From Eleginops maclovinus (Eukaryota; Chordata; Actinopteri; Perciformes; Eleginopidae): a DNA stretch of 64,000 nucleotides. The notes under the pieces are model-generated. The model saw only the letters and a program-made list of their open reading frames with translations. It was not told the origin of the DNA and searched no databases. The DNA is taken from NCBI RefSeq assembly GCF_036324505.1, contig NC_086363.1, forward strand, positions 10,758,653-10,822,652, read 5' to 3'. A program made the translations under genes and the position numbers. Positions within the stretch are counted from its first letter, which is position 1; the number at the start of each line of letters is the position of its first letter. Below, piece by piece: positions 55,104-64,000 of the stretch.

Positions 55104-57659
55104 GCACATCATGTACTTCCTAAACTTCCTCAAGGTGTCCAACACTTCTCGCCTCTCTGCACCAACAAGAACACAGCACTGTTTGTCAGAAAAATAAAAT
55201 ATTTCTCATTAAGACAGCACAGGTTGCTATAAGCGTCTTTCAACATCTTTCACAAGCACTTGAAAGCATCATGTGCTAAACAAATAATCAAAACTTTTAT
55301 ACATCAAATACTTCTTCTTGACCTTGAAATCCTCCACACAGATGAATACAAGAACACTGGTTTGAAATTTCGTGTAACGAGCAGCTGCTTTGCTTTATTA
55401 TCCAAGGACTAAATACCAGACCATGTAGCAAGAGAGGAATAAAAATGACGATGAAGAAGATGTTACCTTCGCTCTGCTCGGATGTCTGCCTCTCTGCTCA
55501 TTACAATCCCCAAGTTTAATGAAATGATAGAGAGGTGTTTAGAGAAGATCAGGAGAGAGGACGAAAGAGAGAGAGAGTGGAAGAGGGTGCAATACAAAAA
55601 ATAGGTCCACTGTGTTTTTCCTATCCTGACCTTTCTAAATTGTCTGCTTTGGCCCTAAACAAGAGGAGGCTCCAACATACTCAAGTAGTTTGTTCATTGC
55701 CCACATTCTATGTGTGTTAGTGTGTGTGTGAGAAAGAGAGATTCTAGTGCATTATATAACTCACTAGTGGCACTGCAGTTGGTGCCAGCACCAGCATTGA
55801 CTCACACACACTTAGGGGGCCATTCCATGAAAGGACAGGAAGAAGTTTGCTAGAGTGCCAGAGGGCTAGAGGTGAAGGAAATGAAAGTCCTTGTTTAAAT
55901 ACACAGACACGCTCCATCAGCCCACCCATCTACAAATTACCCAACGTATAAACAAAGAGCAGCATATGCCCAGATTCACACTTTCTCCAGACAGATCCAT
56001 ACATTATATCCTTTCCTCTCTTCCATTCTCCCTTCCCTCCATCTTGCAATGTCCACTCTCTGTGCGGCCATTGAGGGGAGGATGAGACTGGTGGTGGCTA
56101 CAGTTGATCTGGCGTTGAATGTGAATGAGCCTCGGTGGTGAGGAACCAAATGACACCGTTATATAAAAGGCAGCGGCTATTCAGAGAGGACAGCTAGGCT
56201 TTTATTTAGCAACTAGTGACTGTGGAGTGTTTGGCTGGTTACTATCAAAATTGATATTCTTTGGCTCTTGTGACACTGTCTTTTAGGGATGACTGTTAGT
56301 GCATTCATGTGTGTGTTTTGGTGACAATTAATTACCAAACTACCAAATATTTAACTCAAATAGTTGCTATCTTTGACACAATTATTGGGTTTCAGCTGTT
56401 TTTTTTTTAGATATTACTTTTTGATTTAAAATATTTATTTTCTCAAGAAGCAGAAATGTAAACTATAATTTGTCAGGGCCGGTCCATAGTGTATCACAAC
56501 TAAACATAACAAGTAGTGTGAAATTTTAAGCGCTTACTAAAGCAACATTAGAGAGTTGACAGGTATTAGAGGGAAAGACCTGAGAATGACATGCAATAAA
56601 TTATACCAGCAGGAAGTGAAGAGGGAACATTTCATTCTTAACCCTTGGGTCATCAGTACGTACCAAAAAGTGAGAACATTTTGACAAGAGAGGATATTTC
56701 TAGTGGGTTGTATGAGGGCGAGGATTTTACTTTTGGATTAAAGCTCGAATTAGGTTAAGGTTGTGAGAGTCAAAGTTAGATTTAGGGAACAGGGATTATG
56801 TCAGTGACAGCAGCAGTGGCTCTGAATGCAGTACACACACCCTAATCTGTTTTAGTGCAAATCATCATGGTATAAAGGGAACAAACGCGTTCAGACAACC
56901 TCAAAATTGTCTCTTGTTTTGGACAGTAGGACATAAAGCACATGTTTTGTGTTATGTTTGTGAACATGTGCTTGTGTGTAGGTGTGGATGTACCGTTCTG
57001 AAGCTGATAAGTACTCCTTTAGTTCTATCATTCATGACAAATTGCTCACCTGTGTCAACCTGCCTTTTATAGAGAAAACTGCATAGACGTAAGTTTAGCC
57101 TCACTCAGAACAAAAGTTTGAGAACAACATACACACATAGAGAGCTTTATAATCACCCATTTTATTTATATAGTAACTGCTCTGTAGCAAGTCGATCAAC
57201 ATACTTATATATTAACTGACCACAAATGACTTTTGTTTAGTTGGACAGTTCTAATTTCACTCCCTAACATTATTATTATTTGCATCTATTACTGGCTCTC
57301 CCTCATTGCTCTGTACTGCAAAATCTGCCACACACTTTGCTGCATCACTAAATGACTCCTAAGTGACAAACTCAAACTTTTTAGGGCTCCTAACGCCTCT
57401 AATTGCTGAGTTTGGAACGACAGGGTGTAGCTGCATCACGGCCGAGGCCACAGGAACAGCTTGTCACCAGCTTGGCTAATTGCTTGGAAGTCTTTCCATG
57501 GGCCGAAAACTCCCATAATTAACAGGCAGACTACTCCCAGTGAAAAACACTTCCATCAGAATATGGTCCTTGTCACGTTGCTTTCTTGGACACGGTCCAG
57601 CGGGTATCGGCAAACCTGCCACACAGTTTGGTTTTTGCAATAGCATAGAATGACAAGCT

Positions 57660-58254
57660 GTGGTGAAAAGTAACTAAGTACATTCTAATGAAGTACTTCA
57701 CTGCTTCATTAGAAATCCTTTATCCTTTAAGCATCAGGTGGAAGAAGTACTCAGATCTTGTACTTGAGTAAAAGTAGAAGTGCCAGAATGTATTTAATGC
57801 TCTGTTACAAATAAAAGTCCTGCATTCAAAAGGCTACTCAAGTAAAAGTACAAACGTTTCGGCATCTAAATATACTTAAAATACCAAAAGTAAAAGTACC
57901 TATTATGCAGATTGGCCCATTTCAGAATAATATATGATGTGTTTTGATTATAATTATTGATGCATTAAAGTGTTATCAAAGGTGGTGAAGGTGCTGCTAG
58001 TTTTCATGACTTTGTTTGCTGCGGGGTAGCTTGTGAATTTACTCCAGGTGTGACAAAAGTCTCATTAAAGGGTTTTATCTATTTCAGTAAGTAACTAAAG
58101 GTATTACATAAATGTAGTGAAGTACAAAATAGCATAAAATGTAAATACTCAAGTAAAGTACAAGTATCTCAAAACTGTATTTGTATACAGTACTTGAAAG
58201 GTACAGTACTTAGTACTTAGTACAGTAAATCTACTTTGTTACTTTACACCACTT
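57660..58254. mobile_element. Teleost 'GTAAAAGTA' MITE-like repeat, copy 2, with terminal inverted repeats
   Basis: The left end reads GTGGTGAAAAGTAACTAAGT and the right end, reverse-complemented, reads GTGGTGTAAAGTAACAAAGT. Inside, many copies of 'actcaagtaaaagtac' and 'aagtacaaaat' phrases occur. A second opening phrase (GTGGAAGAAGTACTCAGATC) near 57739 suggests a nested or duplicated related element. No coding is present. The family is widespread in acanthomorph fish. Confidence 0.7.
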
Positions 58255-58890
58255 GTATTTTATATTGCAGTAGTGATGACTTTACTTAGGTAAAAGAATA
58301 TTTTCTTCACTACCCTATGACAAGTGTGAGCATACTGTTCAAGATTGTAAAAGGAAAAAAGAGAAAGGAAAATGTTTGGTATCACTGTCAATCCGAAATG
58401 AAAATCAAAGCATGTTTCAAGAAATGATGTCATTCTGAGTTCAATCTCACTCACGTGAAGAGTTCATGATGAGGCAGCAATAAAAAAGAAATGAATGGGC
58501 TTCGAGCCAAAGCACCTTTAATTTCCTACACATAGTGAACCTTGGATGGGACTATGATTTGTGGCACAAATAAAGGGCATGATGGAAAAGTAAATTACTG
58601 TCACTTGACATTTACAGTTATGTTGGCTGTAAACCAGTGCTGCCTGGACCCTCACCAGTGACAGGAACAAACACACACAGTTCTGCTGTAGAGGGTGTGA
58701 AGAAATGTAGGAAAGGTCCCTGTGTCATGTGGATGATAATGAGCGCTCTGTATTGTCTCTCTAAATACTGTTTTGCTCTCCAAGTCAGTTTCCACAAAAC
58801 AAAAAAATAGTAATCTTGGTTTATGAACAACAGTTATTATCCTGGAAACTTAGAGGTTTGGAGGTTGGATTACAAAGCCAAGTGGTAAGA

Positions 58891-58916
58891 TGTGTGTGTG
58901 TGTGTGTGTGTGTGTG
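58891..58916. repeat. Short (TG)n run with a G tract
   Basis: About 13 TG units followed by a run of G residues at 58917-58928. Confidence 0.9.
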
Positions 58917-59132
58917 GTGGGGGGGGGGAATAAAGACAGAGAATGACTGGTTGTTGATTATTTTGGAATGATGGTGAAAATAAACAAACTACAGATAATA
59001 AAGAGAAATGCCCTGGGTTTGGAGAGGAGAGAAATAGCCGAGGAAAGAGAATGGCCATTAAAAAGGCAGATGGGAGTAAAGGAGGGACATGAGGAAGTCA
59101 AAGAATACAAAACAACAGGTTTAGTGACTTAC

Positions 59133-59196
59133 TGTTGTCGCCAGGGCAACCGTAACTGTCTGGGTCTGACTCATTGTGGTAGTACAGGTCCATCGC
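59133..59196 (-). CDS. sgk1: Alternative 5' coding exon of sgk1, long isoform, second visible exon
   Basis: A 64 nt exon with acceptor attcctcccccag and donor GACAACA|gtaagt. In frame with the exon at 61991-62206 it encodes AMDLYYHNESDPDSYGCPGDN and leaves phase 1. Splicing to sgk1 exon 2 (51454) gives ...CPGDNTFMKQRKMG, with no frame break. The human long isoform has a comparable junction (…NDDPAFMKQRRMG). I first considered an unrelated gene to the right of sgk1, but the phase agreement and the N-terminal similarity of the partner exon favour sgk1. The intron to exon 2 would be about 7.7 kb. Confidence 0.7.
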
Positions 59197-61990
59197 CTGG
59201 GGGAGGAATATGGCATTACTTAGTAAAGACAAATTGAATACTTCTATGTGAAAAGCATGCATATAAAAGCATATAAATGAAACCACATTACAAAGTCAGA
59301 CTTTGGATTCAGTTGCATGCATCAAATAATTCTCTAAAAGTTTAACAAAGGTCTTAATAACTGACCTGGCTTATTAGACAACACACTGCTAGTGTTCTGT
59401 ACAACCCTGCAAATCCAGTTTTGGAAATGTTCTTGTTTGATTCAGTTGAATAACAATAATAACTGGTTAGGTTGTGTAAACTGCACAGCCATTTTGCTTA
59501 ACATGTTCTTTCCAGTCACCATTTGATTTTCTTTTTTTTTTTAAATGGTCTAGCCAAGCTACACTCTAGGTCAGTAGCTTCCAACATGGGTAATTGAGAT
59601 ATGCAAATGAGGATATTACCAGAACAGGGGAGAAGAAAAAGAAAATCATGCACAATTATTTTATTTCGTATTTCTATCTCTTTCTTCATCAACCTTTCCA
59701 TAAGAAACACAAAGTAATCAGAGAGTTTTAAATGCAACACAAGGAGGGGATGGGGAATCCCTTTTTGGTTACAAGCCAAAGAAGTTTGAAAACCACTGAT
59801 AGTTTAGTGACAATAAGAGGAGTTTATGTTTTTCAACATCAGTAAACTAAAACCATTGGTTCTGAGCCAGACTTGTTTGTGCTCCAGTTCCAGTTGGTTT
59901 CCCACATAATGAGGCTGGGTTTCCTGGGTGAGACTGCATTAAATCACCTCAGTCCTGTGTTGAAAGCAGTGGAAAACCTCCACTCTAACAACACGATGAC
60001 AACATGAGTGTGTTATTGTGCTGTAGTGTGACTGAACGCCAGCAGGAAAAGAAGATGAATAGCCGTTTGAACTTGTATGGCTAAGCTAGGTTAAGTTCCC
60101 TTTGCAAAATATATCTTAAGATGACATGAAGATCCTTTACTTAAGGTAAAGCAACCGCACATTCATAAAATGAAGCCCTCCATTACATCAGTAAAAGTCC
60201 AAATTTAAAAAAGAGACTTGCAAAACAATGTGACTGATGCATTCTTATGGTTTCCAACAAACTGGAGAAATGCTCTCTGAGTGCCCAAAAACGCCTTTGC
60301 ATTTTTGTAAGACACCACAAACCATAAATGTTGGAACCTCCAGTTTATTATTCAACCAAGCATTTCATTAACAAACAGCTTTTAATAAGTTGTGTTAGGC
60401 AAAATTTAAATATGGAAATAACTACCAACTCAAGGAATTGAATAAATATTGAGGAGTTAAGGCCAACAGTTCTCTCAAATGTGGGAGGCAGAATAATAAG
60501 GTTCCCTGAAACGGAATCACTCGTGTAAAGTTCCACTGCCTCAAAATCATACATAAGGCAGCTTGAGATGTATTTTTCCAACCACTGCACGTGAAGTGGT
60601 GAACGTTGACCTCTGACCTGGTTCATTTGATTTTAAACGTCAATATATTGCTTTATAAACGTGGCAGGTTGAATGGATCCGACATTTGCCAGTAAACACT
60701 TATGAATGTGCACAAAGGTCTCAGTAACAACAACGACTTAAGCCTTTCCCACTTTTCCTTTTCACACACATTACACAACAGTATAATTGTCAGCTGTCAT
60801 GCGTTCGCATCTCAGGACTTTCTCACGAAGCTGCACTGTCATGTCAGATATCCTTTTTCTACATGGTGTTGCAGTCAACCATGTCTTTGTTAAAAACAGT
60901 CTAAGTCTAGTGTGCTCTTTGACTTTGCAGCTCTGAAAACATATCGCAGCTCTCAGTATTCTCCCATGGGTGTTTCCCGATGAGGCAAGCTGAGGCATGT
61001 TTGTGTGTGTGAGAGAGTTGTTTCAATATCAGCACTTGTTTACTCATTTATAGGCTATAGTTTCAACAATCTTCCTGGTCATTTCATATCCATATAAGTG
61101 GTCATGTCTATCCATCTTGTCCTCGTTCATATTTAAACACATATTGCTCGCTGTTATCCCCTCACAATGTCAACATCTCTCTGCAGTCAACAATCACTTC
61201 ACGGTTTGTGCCCCTTCTCCTTGAATTTACCTCTTATGCTCTTCACTCGGTTTGTGGATTCAGTATAGAGATCTCACGGAGTGGTATCCATAGAGATGGT
61301 GAATCTAGGCTCTCAGTTCATTAATATTTCATCGGTTTTATCATGTTTCCAAAAGAACACAGAAAGTTTGGGTCGTTCAAGCAGAAGCAAAAAGAGAGAG
61401 AGGGAGGAATAGTTTTTGACAGTCAAGGAGAGGTAGAGGTTTGCACGTCCTAACTTTGAGTGATACGATAAATCACATTTAGCAGTGGAATGGCTGGGAA
61501 TTATTTTTCTTTTGCCTATCGAATATCAGAAATTCAATGATCAGATTTGTGGGCATCAAAAGAAAAAAGATCCACATTTTGACTTTACTACTTTACTTTA
61601 AGTTTTCCATACCAACAACCAACTTGTGCTTGTGCTTTTTAAAGTCACCTATTCTGATGTAATATTGCAAAAAAAACAGTCAATCATTTCTTACATTATG
61701 ACATCATTTTCTGGTTTGTGGCAGTCGTGTGTTGCAGGAGAGTAGAACAAAGTAACTCTTTGCTTGCAAGAGGAAGTGATGTTAAACTAAGTGACACATT
61801 ACCATACACTTAACTTCCTCTAAAAATTGAGTTAAGAATCTTCTTTGTACAATGTCACCATCAAGGAGTGGGGGTTTACTAGAAATCTTGTCATGGACAC
61901 CTGAAAGTTTCCTTCTTTGTGATCCAGGGATAACTGAGATAAATAAATGTTTTTTTGTAATTGAATTATCTATAGGCAGAATGAACTTGC
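59197..61990. other. sgk1: Intron between the two upstream sgk1 exons
   Basis: A 2.8 kb stretch with no supported exon. It contains a perfect DR1 nuclear-receptor element at 60607-60619. Its minus-strand donor is GC instead of GT. Confidence 0.6.
60607..60619 (-). promoter_or_regulatory. DR1 nuclear-receptor element
   Basis: The minus strand reads AGGTCAGAGGTCA: two perfect AGGTCA half-sites with a one-base spacer, the element bound by PPAR-RXR, HNF4 or COUP-TF. It lies in the intron between the two upstream sgk1 exons. Confidence 0.45.
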
Positions 61991-62206
61991 CTGTGTGCGT
62001 TGGCGTGGCTGCCAGGTATCCTCCAGGGTGTAGCTGATGTAGGGCCCGCTGCAGACGGAGCACTCCAGCATGACGGGGCTGGCCATGAGGGGCGATGAGT
62101 GGATCCCCCAGGAATGACAACCACCAAGGTGGACATCGCACTCTGCTTCCTTCTGTTTTCCTGTACCCTCGCTGTGATGCCGAGCCAGCATCTTCCACTT
62201 CCTGAC
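61991..62206 (-). CDS. sgk1: Alternative 5' coding exon of sgk1, long isoform
   Basis: A 216 nt (72 codon) exon with acceptor cttattttcactaacag and GC-type donor CACACAG|gcaagt. The frame reads VRKWKMLARHHSEG..., later CDVHLGGCHSW, then MLECSVCSGPYISYTLEDTW, and continues without a break into 59133-59196. An in-frame TAA within the acceptor shows that a further exon must precede it, as in the human long isoform, where VRRW follows a short first exon. Matching features are VRKW/VRRW, a CxxC pair followed by Gly (CSVCSG against CQTCLG), and similar spacing. The upstream initiating exon was not found between 62207 and 64000 and may lie beyond the window. Translation could instead start at an internal Met. 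Assignment to sgk1 is my inference. Confidence 0.65.
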
Positions 62207-64000
62207 CTGTTAGTGAAAATAAGTAAAAGCGTTTTTGCGGTAGCCAAAAATGAGTAAAACCATACACATTATGAGGAATTAATGCCTATGACAGCATATA
62301 ATTAATGGGGTCTAACTCTGACTCCTTTCCAAAGTAGCATGCTATTATTGTTTAGGTGGTTTATTATACGTATATAACTTACAATCACCTTCACACTATA
62401 AATATATCAAGGTTACATTGCATTGAGTGAGTTAGTCTAAGCCTAATCTCCTCTCGTGTGACAGCAGCAGTGACACACTCCTCTGAGGAGTATTCATCAC
62501 AAACACTTCTTCTCAATCATTAAGCATGGGACAGGTAACACTGACGGGCATAAACCCAAAAATACCCTCCATGCACACATTCTCACAGGAAAGATCAGGT
62601 GTGTGTATAAAATACATGGGATATTGGAAGGTCAAGGTGCACATAGTTCTTGGGGAAACAGAATTGCATAGTTAGAAGTGTCATTGACCCAGAATGGCTG
62701 TTATGTAAGGTTAATGGTGTCCTTGGCACACAGAGCGTACAGGTTCATCGACTGCGGACGTTTCAAATGAGTCTTATCAAGGCCTCTATCAGTGGCTTCT
62801 GCTCTGCTGGCCTCTATATTAGGACGACTTGGTGTAGAGAAATGTGTGTGAGTGTGATTGTGTATGAGGATGTGTATATATTATAGTTCAAAATTTGCAA
62901 CTCTGCAAAATAGCTCTGCCCGTGTACGAATGGTTGCTCCCTTGACAATAATTATAGCTCAGCGCTGGAAGGACAGAATGGATGTTAACAATTACTGATG
63001 GTGTCAAACACAATTTAAAACTGTTCTGTCATAACACTGTATTTGTGAGTTTGTGTGTGTGTTAGCAAGATATACCTCTATTTTTGTGTTCAGTATCATT
63101 TTGCCAGGTTGAGAAAATAGTATTTAGTCACAACAATAGGGCCAGCTATTATATTATTATTAAACGCAAGTTGAATTTTGTTTGGAAGAAGTTGTTATTT
63201 ACTCAAAGATACCACTTCAGCAGCTGGTAGATGAGCTCAGCCTAGCTTATCTTAGTTTACCTTAGCACAAACACAGGAAACAGCTGAAACTGGTTATAAT
63301 GCAAATGATCTTAGATGTATATCCTCTTAGTGAACCTTGTGCTAGAGCAAGTTTAAAGGCATTCCTTCAGTGGGTAAGAAAATATGTGCACAGGAAGTAT
63401 AACACACACACAGTTATGCATGCCATCTCCAGTTTCCCCTTCCTCTTAACCCCTTTGCTTCACATTTGCCCTGGTATTGAACCACAACCATTTAAGGGGG
63501 TCCTTCTATTAGTTAGGCTGCCTATACCTGCCTTATAGATCTGTCCTTTAGCCTCATAAACTCATGGTGTAATAAGGTCCAGGGATACCAAGGCCAAGAT
63601 GTACCCATCTGTAACCAAGTCCCATTAAAACAACAGTGTATCAGTAACCTTGATATTTGCCTCATAGATCTAGATGTAAAATGCAGTACTGTACTTTGCT
63701 CAGAACACAGTAGATAAGAACAGTATTTACAGTATTTCTATTAGCCAGCCTATGGCCCTATTTCCTTGTAACCCCATTTTCCCCTTATCCTCATATCCCT
63801 TTCTGTCCTCTGGCAGCTCCCCTTGGCGTGTTACTCCACCTCTAACAAGCGTTGTCACATCCCACATATGTCTGAGCATCAAAGAGTAATGAAATGAGGG
63901 AAAGGTGAGAAAGCAACGGTGGGGAGAATCAAAAAGTGGATGAAGGGTTTGTGGTGCGGGCAAAGGTACAGAGACGAAGAAAAATATATTTGAAAACAAA
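62207..64000. other. Region upstream of the visible sgk1 long-isoform exons
   Basis: I searched the minus strand for an initiating exon ending in phase 0 with a consensus donor and found none that also contained an in-frame ATG. Candidate donors near 63066, 63259 and 62389 fail on frame or lack an ATG. The plus strand also shows no supported exon. Confidence 0.55.

Noticed and set aside
55443..55490. Small minus-strand exon (…AATGAGCAG|AGAGGCAG…GCGAAG|gtaac)
   Set aside because: It has splice-like edges but is about 27 nt long with a weak acceptor tract, and nothing requires an extra exon between 59133 and 51454.
61987..61990. GT donor four bases past the GC donor of the long-isoform exon
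   Set aside because: It is a weak donor and puts the following exon out of frame with an early stop, while the GC donor keeps the frame.
59133..62206. A separate gene to the right of sgk1
   Set aside because: I first could not place the two exons in any known neighbour. Their phase match to sgk1 exon 2 and their similarity to the human long SGK1 N-terminus explain them better.
62207..63270. Initiating exon of the sgk1 long isoform near donors at 62389, 63066 or 63259
   Set aside because: Each candidate either has an in-frame stop, lacks an ATG, or ends in a phase that does not fit the exon at 61991-62206.

Overview
This 64 kb window is vertebrate nuclear DNA, almost certainly from a ray-finned (teleost) fish. 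The evidence is interrupted genes with GT-AG introns, very long (CA)n/(GT)n microsatellites every few kilobases, short non-autonomous hAT-like elements, and the dispersed 'GTAAAAGTA' repeat common in fish. There is no bacterial-type gene organisation and no CRISPR array.

Layout: 1-9.4 kb is non-coding, with a pair of CTCF-like motifs near 4.7-5.0 kb and a CCAAT/GC-box cluster near 8.4-8.5 kb. Then come tcf21 (minus strand, two coding exons, 9390-10668); about 18 kb of repeat-rich non-coding DNA; tbpl1 (plus strand, six coding exons, 30213-33014, with a probable 5' UTR exon at 29716-29812); slc2a12/GLUT12 (minus strand, five coding exons, 35889-41761, with a non-coding first exon ending at 42532); about 4.4 kb of intergenic DNA; and sgk1 (minus strand, ten coding exons, 48442-51628). 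The order TCF21-TBPL1-SLC2A12-SGK1 is the gene order I know from human chromosome 6q23, so this is a conserved syntenic block. The genes are neighbours and do not form one pathway, although SGK1 is a known regulator of transporters. All exon boundaries were derived by hand from splice sites and reading-phase arithmetic. The joined lengths are 168 aa (Tcf21), 187 aa (Tbpl1), 571 aa (Slc2a12) and 431 aa (Sgk1).

The most interesting result is to the right of sgk1. Two further minus-strand exons (61991-62206 and 59133-59196), 8-10 kb upstream of the usual first exon, join each other in frame. They end in the same phase as the usual exon 1, so they splice in frame into sgk1 exon 2. Their product shows spaced similarity to the N-terminus of the human long SGK1 isoform. 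A third possible first exon (53387-53414) has the same phase. sgk1 therefore appears to have at least three alternative N-termini here, one of them behind a GC-AG intron. I found no wholly novel biological system in the window.
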